Positions 1-7,013 of a stretch of DNA of 9,182 bases are shown piece after piece. The stretch lies in the NCBI GenBank assembly GCA_934296355.1, contig CAKRAY010000047.1, positions 1 to 9,182 on the forward strand, written 5' to 3'. The notes under the pieces were generated by a model. That model was not told where the DNA came from. It saw nothing but the letters and a program-made list of their open reading frames with translations, and ran no database searches. The stretch is from an uncultured Clostridia bacterium. GTDB lineage: Bacteria; Bacillota; Clostridia; Christensenellales; DTU072. Position numbers and translations under genes: made by a program. Numbering within the stretch: position 1 is the first letter of the stretch; every line of letters starts with the position of its first letter.

Positions 1-185
1 TTGTTTGTTCGAACTTGAATACCGTCGCTTTGTACTTCTATTACATTGCCGCTTCCGGAAAAACGTTCCTTGCCTACTATGCCGTTCGAATGCCTAAACA
101 ACTGATTGTTTGGAGCATAAACTTAGCGCTCGGCTTGTTACTGATTAAACCGGTGAAATTATTGATAAACCGTAGAAAATCGTAG
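1..185 (+). CDS. C-terminal end of a membrane protein, probably an ECF transporter S component (5' truncated)
   Basis: An open frame enters from the left edge (first full codon at base 3) and stops with TAG at 183-185, giving 60 visible residues. The fragment has two hydrophobic stretches. The first contains LNTVALYFYY; a polar turn with Arg follows (AVRMPKQ); the second is LIVWSINLALGLLLI, and the tail is basic (KLLINRRKS). The pattern LNT...Y, then a short loop, then R-x-P-K-x-L-I, then a final helix resembles my recollection of the last two helices of FolT-like energy-coupling-factor S components, which bind vitamins in the membrane and dock on the shared EcfT/EcfA module. This is recognition from a short tail, so another multi-helix membrane protein is possible. 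The substrate cannot be named. A plus-strand terminator lies 80 bases downstream, so this is the end of its transcription unit. Confidence 0.6.
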   Translation, partial: VCSNLNTVALYFYYIAASGKTFLAYYAVRMPKQLIVWSINLALGLLLIKPVKLLINRRKS

Positions 186-264
186 CCTACGATACAAATA
201 ACCGCAAAAGAATCACTTTTCATATTGGGCGAAAGCGACGAGTGTTAAGAGAATATAATTTGAG

Positions 265-300
265 AAAAAGATTGCGTAAAACGGGCGCAATCTTTTTTTT
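265..300 (+). terminator. Intrinsic terminator after the membrane-protein gene
   Basis: The 12-base arm AAAAAGATTGCG (265-276) is complementary to CGCAATCTTTTT (286-297). The loop is 9 bases, and the T run extends to 300. The G/C-containing core is GATTGCG/CGCAATC. It ends transcription from the gene that stops at 185. Confidence 0.85.
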
Positions 301-408
301 ATAAAAAAATCAATAATCGTGACCGTTTCAAATATAGTATTGTGCTTTAAGCAAAAGAAGAATTTTGAGATATGCAAAACCGTTTGATAACACGTTGAAT
401 TTACATAA

Positions 409-528
409 AAGAGGCGGTAACGTACGGGAAAATCGTGCGCGTAGGAAGCGTTTTTACCATACTCGAAGGAACCCGGACGAAAATTCTCCAAGCGCGAGAT
501 AAAAAGCGCGAGTTTTCTTGCGCCTCTT
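409..528 (+). ncRNA. Possible structured RNA of unknown family
   Basis: AAGAGGCG (409-416) and CGCCTCTT (521-528) form a perfect 8-bp helix closing a 104-base interior. Inside it, GGTAA (416-420) can pair with TTACC (454-458), sharing base 416 with the outer helix. CGTACG (421-426) pairs with CGTGCG (434-439) with one G-U and a 7-base loop. A 9-base direct repeat AAGCGCGAG occurs at 490-498 and 504-512. GCGCGAG (506-512) can also pair with CTTGCGC (517-523), which would compete with the outer helix. The segment is visibly richer in G+C than its AT-rich flanks and has no credible reading frame. I do not recognise 6S, SRP, RNase P, tmRNA, T-box or any common riboswitch core. Strand is assigned from the G-U pairs, which favour the plus strand. 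Chance complementarity is not excluded. Confidence 0.3.
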
Positions 529-595
529 AGTCGACGCAGGTAAATATTTCCGTGATATTTTCTAAAAAAATCGACTTTTTTTCTAAAAAATACTA

Positions 596-624
596 TTGCA
601 ATCGACGGTTCCGTTTGGTATAAT
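596..624 (+). promoter_or_regulatory. Strong sigma-A type promoter for the GH2-like gene
   Basis: The -35 box is TTGCAA (596-601), the spacer is exactly 17 bases, and the -10 box is a perfect TATAAT (619-624) preceded by TG (616-617), which makes an extended -10. The predicted start of transcription is near 631, giving a leader of about 53 bases. Two copies of TCTAAAAAA (561-569 and 582-590) lie 21 bases apart, about two helical turns, directly upstream and could act as an UP element or curved DNA. Confidence 0.85.
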
Positions 625-631
625 ATCTTTG

Positions 632-649
632 TAATACTATTTAGTATTA
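632..649. promoter_or_regulatory. Operator-like inverted repeat at the transcription start
   Basis: TAATACTA (632-639), two bases, then TAGTATTA (642-649) is a perfect 8+8 inverted repeat lying exactly at the predicted +1. The 9-mer AATACTATT at 633-641 also occurs at 589-597, running into the -35 box. ATACTA occurs a third time at 663-668, touching the ribosome binding site. A dimeric repressor bound here would block initiation. The regulator is not in the window and its family cannot be named from the site. Confidence 0.55.
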
Positions 650-683
650 TATCTTAAATACGATACTAGAGGGAGTACCTTTT

Positions 684-3600
684 ATGATATACAATTTTTT
701 GGTTGATTTTTTACAAGACGCGACGGCGTATTCGAGAGCGTTTTTCGTACCGTTTTCGTGTAAGTCGCTTTGTTTCGACGCGGAAGTTCATAACGCTTTG
801 AACCGTAGCGACAGAGCGTTCTCCTTGTCCGGAGAGTGGGAATCGGCTATACCCGTTTTACCGAAAAAAATTAAAGAAAGTTATGCGTTCGACGACGTGA
901 CTGCCGAATGGAAAACCGTTCCTATTCCGTGTTCTTTGGAGAGTTTGGAAGCGATGCGCGCGACCGATTGCGCGCCCGAACAAACCAATCCGTCGCAATA
1001 CGTTTTCCGTAGAAAGTTCGAGGTTTACGACGTAAGCAAAACGCATACGCTGTATTTCGACCGAGTAGGCGGCTGTTTCGAAGTTTTCGTAAACGGCGTA
1101 AGAGTAGGTTCTTCTTACACGGGAAGAGGAGAGTTTAACGTTACCGAGCGCGTAGTTAAAGGAGAAAACGAGGTTCTCGTAAGAATAGTAAACAATACCG
1201 GATTCGCCGCGTTCGAAGGCGATTATTCGCAAGGCGCGACGGGTATTACCGGAGAAGTTATGCTTTTCGTTAGAGGCGACTCGTATGTTAAAGACTTCAC
1301 GGTGACCACCGCCCACGACGGCGTAAGCGCGACGGGAAAAATCGACGTTTGTCTGGAAGGCAAAGAGTGCGAAACGGAGTTCTCGGTTTACGACGGGGAA
1401 AACGAGCTGTTTTGTTTAAGAAAGAAAGCGGACGCTAAAAAAGCCGTTTTCGAGTTCGGCGGCGAGTACGAAGCCTACAATTCCGAATCGCCGAAACTGT
1501 ACGACGCGTATATCCGCGTGTTTTCTTCGGACGTAGAGGAAGAATGCGTCAAGATTAGAGTAGGTTTCAATTCCGTCACCGTAGAAGGAACGGAATTACT
1601 CGTTAATTCCTGCGCGCAAAAAATCTACGGCGTAAGATACGAAAGTTTGGTTGACCGCGACGGGTTATTGATGACCGCCGATGAGTTCGAGAAAGAACTC
1701 GACCTTATTAAGTCCTATAACTTCAACGCCTTGCTCGTTACCGTCGATTTACCGTATTCGTTCTACGACCTCGCTACGCGTAAAGGGTTCTTTATAGTGA
1801 AGAAAATCCCGTCTTACAGCGCGTTTGACGCAAGCGTGAAGAAAAATAAAAAGAAAACGATTTATCATACCCCGAAAGGCATCGAATACCTTTGCTCGAA
1901 GACCGTTGCTATTTACAACAGAGATAAAAACTTACCGTCGGTAGCGGCATACGACTTCGGCGGCGAAAACACGGCGTTACCCGCGGTTTCGCAAGCGTTG
2001 AACGACTTGAGAAGCGTTAGCGCAAGACCCGTTATTGCCGAGAACGGACCCGTAAATAAAATTGTTTCTCCCGCTATGGCGACTTTGGCGGACGCTATTA
2101 CTTCCGCGACTTCTCCCGTAGTTATCGATAACTTCGTCATCGACGTTACCGAAAATATAAATAAAACGGACGAATACTTGTCCGTGGCGCTTGCCGAAAA
2201 GGTAGTGGCGGGCGTTTTCGTGGGAGAATTCAAACCGACGTTTAACAAGCGTTACGAACATACGTTGTTCGACGCGGATTTGTTACCGAGCGAAAGAGCG
2301 ACGATGTGTAAATACGTTTTCAGACCGTTTACGTCGCAACTCGTCGATAATAGAAATCTTTTGGTAACCAATATAAGAGCGTTCTTTTCCGCTAACGATT
2401 TGGTTCTTACCGTTTATCTCGTCAAAGCGGATACGAGTAGAAAAATTCTTTCGGTAAAACCGCACCTCGCTCCCGGCGAAACCGCCGATTACGAGTTCTA
2501 CCTCGGAGTGATAGAAACCGGTATGAAATTGCTTGTCGTTTACGGCAGAGAGGACGGGACCCAGTATGCGAGCGAGTATCACGAAGTCTACGACGAAGAG
2601 ATTTGTCCCGAAAGATTAGATAAATTACGTTGCCGTCGCTACGAATATAAAGTAAATAATACGATATTTAGTTTAGATAAAGTTAAAGAAAATATTTTGA
2701 AGCCGAGAGCGTATTTCGTTCCTTGCTCGACCGAGAGCATTGCGATGAGCGGTTCTTATGCGGCGCAACGCAAAGTGAGCGATAGAGTGTACAGTCTGTC
2801 CGGAGAGTGGGATTTCGCGTATTACGGCAACAACGCGCCCGTAGCGTTCGTCAACGAAGAAATGCCCTGGAAGACGATCACGCTCCCGTCCACTTGGGAA
2901 TCGCTCGGGTACGAAAAGTTCGAGTTCGTATCGGGGTATCCGTTCAAAGCGGACTTGGCTACTTATAAGATTTACGATACCGAAAACGAAAAGAACTCGG
3001 TGGGCATATACAGAAAGATTATTAACGTGGGCGACAAGTCGTATAACTACATACTTTCGTTTATGCGAGTATGCGGCAGCATAGAATTGCACGTAAACGG
3101 CGTGTACGTAGGATACAGTATGCTCGGACGCGCGGAGTTCGACGTTAGCCAGTACTTAGCCATCGGCGAAAACGAAATCGTGGTAATAGTGAAAAAGTGG
3201 ACTCCCGCCACGTATCTCGAAGGCGGCGACGGATTTTCCGCTACGGGTATTATAGGCGACGTTACCCTTACCAAAACGCTCCCTTGCAGTTTGTACGATT
3301 ACAGCGTTAAGATTCGCAAAGAGGGCGTAGATTACTTCCTCGACCTCGACCTCGCGTTTATGAGCGACGAAGCCGTAGTAAAAGTCGAAATGTTCGACGG
3401 CGATAAAAAAGTTTTCGATAAAAGAGCGGAAGTGGAAAGCGGACTTAATCGTACGGGAATCGTAGGAAGGTTCGAAGGTTATTCCGCCGAAAAACCCGTT
3501 TTATACGACGTTCTCGTTAAGGTTTATAAAAACAACTTCTTAGCGGAATGTACGAGAATTAAAGTCGGATTCAATAACTTGGCGATAATAGGCGACGTCG

Positions 3601-5525
3601 CGTATTACAACGATTCTCCGTTAAAATTGAGAGGCGTTACCTATAACCCTGTGTATAACGAGTTGGGCGAACTGCTTACCGAGCAAGATATAAAGAGAGA
3701 TTTCGCGTTAATCAAAGAGTACGGTTTCGACACCATACAACCTTTGCACGAAGTAAGCGCGGAGTTTATGCGCTATGCGGAGGAGTTCGGCTTGTTCGTA
3801 ATTCCCAGACTCGGCGTCAACACCAAAGGTTTGGAAAAAATTAACGAAAAGAAGCGTAACGCCGTCGTGGCGGAACCTTCGTTCGAAGAACTTATCAAAA
3901 ACGTGGTTATGTACTCCTTCGGCAGAGACAGAAACTTACCTAACGTACTGTTCTATCAGTTCGTAGAGGACGGCAACGCGCCGGCTATCAAGAAATGCGT
4001 GGAACTCTTAAAAGCAAACACGACTAAACCCGTATTCGCGTACGGCGATAACGGCGACGTAATAAGCGCGTGCTACCCGTCTATAAACGGCGTAATCGAC
4101 CTCATTAACGAAGCGATGAACAAGAAACCCGTGTTCTTTACCAAATACGCCTTGTCCGAGGGCATAGGATGCGCGACGATGCACGAGTACGAAGATTTGA
4201 TCGCTAACGCGCCGTGCTGCTTGGGCGGTTGCGTAGCGCACTTTGTAGACGATTACATAAACGGCGTCGGTAAAAAAGCGGTCGGCTTGTTCTCCGCGGA
4301 TAGACGTCCGTACCCGAGCGCATATAGCGTTAAATATTTGTATAGACCGATACGCTCGCGCTTAGTTAAAGATAACGGCGCGATAGAAATTACCAATCTC
4401 CGTAAACACGTCGCCACGGAAAATCTAAAAATCGTTCTCGACGTCAAGAAAAACGGACTTTCGGTAAGCAAAACTGGATTTTACGTCAATGTTCCGCCGA
4501 TGACGTCGAAAACTTACGATATAACCTTACCGCATAAAGAAGGGGATATGTACCTTAACGTAGAGTACTACGAAAATGACAAATTCCTTTACAGCGAGCA
4601 ACACGCCATAAATAGCGAATTGCAAACCGTTGTCGCTACCGGCGGAACGAATCCTCTCGGCGTAAGCGAGTTCTTGGATAACGTTATAATCGACTTCGAT
4701 TGCGGTTTCGTGACTTTCAGCAAGAAACTCGGTTGTATGGTAAGATACGTTATACGCGGCAAAGACGTGTTAAAGTCGCTTAGCGTAGCCGACGGAGCGG
4801 GCAGTTTCGTAAGCAACGTGTATCGCCCGTTTATCCGCAATATGAAGAGTCCTTATCCGCGCGTAACCGCCACGCTTAGGAAATTCAATTGCGAGTACGT
4901 AGACGAAGAAACGGCAAAGCAGGTTTGCGTAAGCGTAGAAAGTTTAATCAATATTAACGGCAAAGACACTTTTATTATTCAAGATAAATACGTCGTAAAC
5001 GCAAGCGGCGCGATAGAAGTGTTCAGCGTGCTTACGCCGCTTAAAAAGATTTTGCAAAATATGGATTGCTTCGGCAAACAGTTGAGATTGCATAACGAGT
5101 TCGGCAACGTAGAGTATTACGGCAACGGCGACGGAGACAATTACATAGATATGTGCGAACATACCCAAGTCGGTTTTTATAGCGCGAACGTGGATAAAAC
5201 TTTCGAACTCTTTAACGCTTTGCAAGAAGCGGGCAACAGAACGAACGTGCATTTCCTCGTGGCGAGAGATAACGACGGCGACGGCATAGTAATCTCAGCC
5301 GTTAAAGTTCCTTTCCAAACGCGCGTAAGCCCGTATAGCGATAAGGAAATATACGATTCGTACCATAACGGCAAAAAGCCCAAACAAAGCGGAGTTTATA
5401 TCGACGTAAACGCTTTCGTGAGCGGCATAGGTACGAATAACGACGGTAACCCCTTACCGCAATACGTTATCCGTAGCGGGGAACATATGTTGCACTTTAC
5501 CTTATCTCCTATAGTAAAAGACTAA
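684..5525 (+). CDS. Tandem-duplicated LacZ-like GH2 protein, both barrels catalytically degenerate
   Basis: This 1613-residue cytoplasmic protein (no signal peptide) is built as two LacZ-type GH2 modules plus one C-terminal LacZ domain 5. Copy 1 spans about 15-655 and copy 2 about 670-1310. Each has a jelly-roll (SLSGEW at 47-52 and 704-709; FVNGVRVG 135-142, HVNGVYVG 803-810), an Ig-like domain ending in VGFN (293-296, 961-964), a TIM barrel and a domain-4-like sandwich. Residues about 1320-1613 match LacZ domain 5, with VSPYS at 1548-1552 and a GIG turn at 1581-1583. Aligned by eye to E. coli LacZ, the nucleophile Glu537 is Asn483 in copy 1 and Lys1154 in copy 2. The acid/base Glu461 is Glu428 in copy 1 but Asp1096 in copy 2, and the NRHEHH and DEANIETHG motifs are gone. 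Hydrolysis is therefore unlikely; carbohydrate binding or a scaffold role is inferred. GAGGGAG (669-675), eight bases before the ATG, fixes the start. It has its own promoter and terminator. Confidence 0.85.
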   Translation: MIYNFLVDFLQDATAYSRAFFVPFSCKSLCFDAEVHNALNRSDRAFSLSGEWESAIPVLPKKIKESYAFDDVTAEWKTVPIPCSLESLEAMRATDCAPEQTNPSQYVFRRKFEVYDVSKTHTLYFDRVGGCFEVFVNGVRVGSSYTGRGEFNVTERVVKGENEVLVRIVNNTGFAAFEGDYSQGATGITGEVMLFVRGDSYVKDFTVTTAHDGVSATGKIDVCLEGKECETEFSVYDGENELFCLRKKADAKKAVFEFGGEYEAYNSESPKLYDAYIRVFSSDVEEECVKIRVGFNSVTVEGTELLVNSCAQKIYGVRYESLVDRDGLLMTADEFEKELDLIKSYNFNALLVTVDLPYSFYDLATRKGFFIVKKIPSYSAFDASVKKNKKKTIYHTPKGIEYLCSKTVAIYNRDKNLPSVAAYDFGGENTALPAVSQALNDLRSVSARPVIAENGPVNKIVSPAMATLADAITSATSPVVIDNFVIDVTENINKTDEYLSVALAEKVVAGVFVGEFKPTFNKRYEHTLFDADLLPSERATMCKYVFRPFTSQLVDNRNLLVTNIRAFFSANDLVLTVYLVKADTSRKILSVKPHLAPGETADYEFYLGVIETGMKLLVVYGREDGTQYASEYHEVYDEEICPERLDKLRCRRYEYKVNNTIFSLDKVKENILKPRAYFVPCSTESIAMSGSYAAQRKVSDRVYSLSGEWDFAYYGNNAPVAFVNEEMPWKTITLPSTWESLGYEKFEFVSGYPFKADLATYKIYDTENEKNSVGIYRKIINVGDKSYNYILSFMRVCGSIELHVNGVYVGYSMLGRAEFDVSQYLAIGENEIVVIVKKWTPATYLEGGDGFSATGIIGDVTLTKTLPCSLYDYSVKIRKEGVDYFLDLDLAFMSDEAVVKVEMFDGDKKVFDKRAEVESGLNRTGIVGRFEGYSAEKPVLYDVLVKVYKNNFLAECTRIKVGFNNLAIIGDVAYYNDSPLKLRGVTYNPVYNELGELLTEQDIKRDFALIKEYGFDTIQPLHEVSAEFMRYAEEFGLFVIPRLGVNTKGLEKINEKKRNAVVAEPSFEELIKNVVMYSFGRDRNLPNVLFYQFVEDGNAPAIKKCVELLKANTTKPVFAYGDNGDVISACYPSINGVIDLINEAMNKKPVFFTKYALSEGIGCATMHEYEDLIANAPCCLGGCVAHFVDDYINGVGKKAVGLFSADRRPYPSAYSVKYLYRPIRSRLVKDNGAIEITNLRKHVATENLKIVLDVKKNGLSVSKTGFYVNVPPMTSKTYDITLPHKEGDMYLNVEYYENDKFLYSEQHAINSELQTVVATGGTNPLGVSEFLDNVIIDFDCGFVTFSKKLGCMVRYVIRGKDVLKSLSVADGAGSFVSNVYRPFIRNMKSPYPRVTATLRKFNCEYVDEETAKQVCVSVESLININGKDTFIIQDKYVVNASGAIEVFSVLTPLKKILQNMDCFGKQLRLHNEFGNVEYYGNGDGDNYIDMCEHTQVGFYSANVDKTFELFNALQEAGNRTNVHFLVARDNDGDGIVISAVKVPFQTRVSPYSDKEIYDSYHNGKKPKQSGVYIDVNAFVSGIGTNNDGNPLPQYVIRSGEHMLHFTLSPIVKD

Positions 5526-5552
5526 AAATAAAGAAAAACCCAAAAAAGAAAG

Positions 5553-5582
5553 AACCGTTCGAAGAAAATCGGACGGTTTTTT
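5553..5582 (+). terminator. Intrinsic terminator after the GH2-like gene
   Basis: AACCGTTCGA (5553-5562) pairs with TCGGACGGTT (5569-5578) over 10 bp with one U-G wobble. The loop is 6 bases, and a run of six T covers 5577-5582. It begins 27 bases after the stop codon and makes the GH2-like gene monocistronic, apart from any read-through into the ferritin-like gene. Confidence 0.88.
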
Positions 5583-5644
5583 GTATAAAAAAATATGTGT
5601 TGGCAATAACCTTTTGCATGCGGGAACGCAAATATAAATAAGCG

Positions 5645-5651
5645 AAAGGAG
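5645..5651 (+). promoter_or_regulatory. Ribosome binding site of the ferritin-like gene
   Basis: AAAGGAG sits eight bases before the ATG at 5660 and decides this start. I found no convincing -35/-10 pair in the 77 bases between the terminator and this site. TTGGCA at 5600-5605 and TATAAA at 5633-5638 are 27 bases apart, too far for one promoter. The transcription start of this gene therefore remains unassigned. Confidence 0.8.
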
Positions 5652-5659
5652 ATAAAAAA

Positions 5660-6928
5660 ATGAGTTTTAATCCGTTTAAAGAAAGACCCGTCGATATAGA
5701 AAAAACCTATATGGATTGGCAACAAATGTATCCGAACGCGTACGATAAATACGACGTTTCGCCGTATACCAAGGTAAGATGTATACTTATGAACGGTACC
5801 GAGTTCGAGGCGAATTGGTTCAGTCATCAGTTTTTCAGACATTGTAACAACAACGACGTGCGTAGAGAATTGGCGGCGATAAGAAAGAGCGAGCAACAAC
5901 AGCAAAAACGTATCGCGAATTTGAAACCGATTAACGAGAGCGTTTTGGAAACGACTATAAGTTACGAACAGTTAGCCGTCGACTTGACGGCGATTCTCGC
6001 GCAAAGAGAAAAGAACGAGTACGTAAAGCGCGCAATGAACTTCGCTTTGCTCGAAGACTTCGACCACTTATATAGGTACGCCAACTTGCTCGATATGGAA
6101 GAGGGCGTTCACGCGGAACGACTTGTCGGCAGTTATACGGAAATTACCCCCGGCAGACCCACGATAAGCGAACACCGGCACCCGTTCGACGAAGTATGTC
6201 GCTATACCGATTTCAAAGTAAGCGATCCCATTACCAAGCTTAACGTAAGTATTATTACCGCCGCCGAGCAACAAACGATGAATTACTATATGAACCAAAC
6301 CGGTTTCTACACTTCGGATATAGGCAGAGAATTATACGCCGAAATAGCGATGATAGAAGAAGAACACGTTTCGAGATACGGTTCGCTTATGGACGTTAAC
6401 GTCAGTTGGTTCGAGTGCTTGTTAAATCACGAATACACCGAGTGCTACTTGTACTACTCGTGCTATAAAGACGAAACCGACCCGGGCGTGAAGAAGATTT
6501 GGGAACAACATTTGCAAATGGAAATAGCGCACCTCCACAAAGCGGCGGAACTATTACAAAAATACGAGCAAAAAGATTGGCAACAAGTCATCCCCGTCGG
6601 AGAATTCCCCGAACTTATATCGTTCGCTCCGCAAAAAGAGTATATAAGGAGCGTACTTGCCAATACCGTAAATCTTACCGCTTCGCTCGAAGACTACGTC
6701 GATATTAACGCGGTTAAAGAGGATAGTAGATTCTTCGCCGTGCAAAAAATCTTTAACCACGACGTCGATTCGGTGGCAAGCCACGTCATAATAGACAGAT
6801 ATATCGACGAGTTCGGTAAGGATTACCGTTTCGAAGATAAAAAGAACCCGTGTCCGCAATTACAGTCCAGAGTAGAAGATAACGTTAATTTGGCGAGAGT
6901 AAAAGACGGAATACACGCGAGAGCGTAA
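5660..6928 (+). CDS. Ferritin-like (rubrerythrin-type fold) diiron protein with three E...ExxH hairpins
   Basis: This soluble 422-residue protein has a polar Gln-rich N-terminal region (about 1-90) followed by long helices with carboxylate/His signatures typical of the ferritin-like superfamily. Three helical pairs share identical spacing: E103 with D133xxH136, E203 with E233xxH236, and E258 with E288xxH291. In each case the second carboxylate is 30 residues, and the His 33 residues, after the first Glu. Pairs two and three would form a canonical four-helix diiron bundle. The first pair, with Asp in place of Glu, is an extra hairpin. Further ExxH sequences occur at 148-151 and 171-174. The sequence resembles a conserved, largely uncharacterised ferritin-like family of strict anaerobes (from memory, not searched). 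Likely roles are peroxide or oxygen detoxification or iron handling; the substrate is unknown. It lacks the C-x-x-C pairs of a rubredoxin domain, so electrons would come from a separate partner. Confidence 0.75.
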   Translation: MSFNPFKERPVDIEKTYMDWQQMYPNAYDKYDVSPYTKVRCILMNGTEFEANWFSHQFFRHCNNNDVRRELAAIRKSEQQQQKRIANLKPINESVLETTISYEQLAVDLTAILAQREKNEYVKRAMNFALLEDFDHLYRYANLLDMEEGVHAERLVGSYTEITPGRPTISEHRHPFDEVCRYTDFKVSDPITKLNVSIITAAEQQTMNYYMNQTGFYTSDIGRELYAEIAMIEEEHVSRYGSLMDVNVSWFECLLNHEYTECYLYYSCYKDETDPGVKKIWEQHLQMEIAHLHKAAELLQKYEQKDWQQVIPVGEFPELISFAPQKEYIRSVLANTVNLTASLEDYVDINAVKEDSRFFAVQKIFNHDVDSVASHVIIDRYIDEFGKDYRFEDKKNPCPQLQSRVEDNVNLARVKDGIHARA

Positions 6929-6964
6929 AAAATTTTTAAGAGTAAGTAACATTATGTTGCAATC

Positions 6965-6995
6965 AAAAGAGGTCGCTTGGCGACCTCTTTTTTTT
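6965..6995 (+). terminator. Strong intrinsic terminator, probably bidirectional
   Basis: AAAAGAGGTCGC (6965-6976) is perfectly complementary to GCGACCTCTTTT (6980-6991) with a 3-base apical loop, or a 5-base loop if the last pair opens. A T run covers 6988-6995. On the minus strand the same stem is followed by TTTT, so it can also end the converging operon whose last stop is at 7014. Confidence 0.9.
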
Positions 6996-7013
6996 CGTAA
7001 TTCCATTATGCGC

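Larger units (their letters stand above)
186..595. other. Non-coding intergenic stretch
   Basis: No convincing gene lies between the stop at 185 and the promoter at 596. A minus-strand open frame at 213-491 runs straight through the terminator at 265-300 and has no Shine-Dalgarno or recognisable domain. The stretch holds the terminator, the possible structured RNA at 409-528, a weak hairpin (AAATAT 542-547 with ATATTT 555-560) and A/T tracts just before the promoter. I see nothing identifiable in 301-408 beyond a weak promoter-like pair: TTGAGA 365-370, 17 bases, TAACAC 388-393. Confidence 0.6.

Noticed and set aside
213..491. Minus-strand 92-codon open frame
   Set aside because: It crosses the plus-strand terminator at 265-300 and the possible RNA, has no Shine-Dalgarno and no recognisable domain, and its composition looks like random translation.
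506..523. Minus-strand terminator: GCGCAAG/CTCGCGC hairpin followed by T residues
   Set aside because: On the minus strand the stem contains an A-C mismatch and there is no minus-strand gene upstream that it could terminate.
409..528. THF, T-box or another known riboswitch for a vitamin transporter
   Set aside because: None of the common cores is present, and the element lies downstream of the membrane-protein gene and its terminator, not upstream of it.
2600..2720. Possible gene fusion or sequencing frameshift joining two separate GH2 genes
   Set aside because: The linker between the copies (about residues 640-672) is an ordinary in-frame polar segment, and there is no stop remnant or internal start with a ribosome binding site at the junction.
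858..5383. Many minus-strand open frames of 66-152 codons opposite the GH2-like gene
   Set aside because: They are antisense shadows of a clearly coding plus frame with LacZ homology; none has domain similarity or initiation signals.
5600..5619. Sigma-54-like sequence TTGGCA...TTTTGCAT before the ferritin-like gene
   Set aside because: The GG and GC doublets are separated by 12 bases, whereas sigma-54 promoters need 10, and no enhancer-binding site or activator gene is visible.
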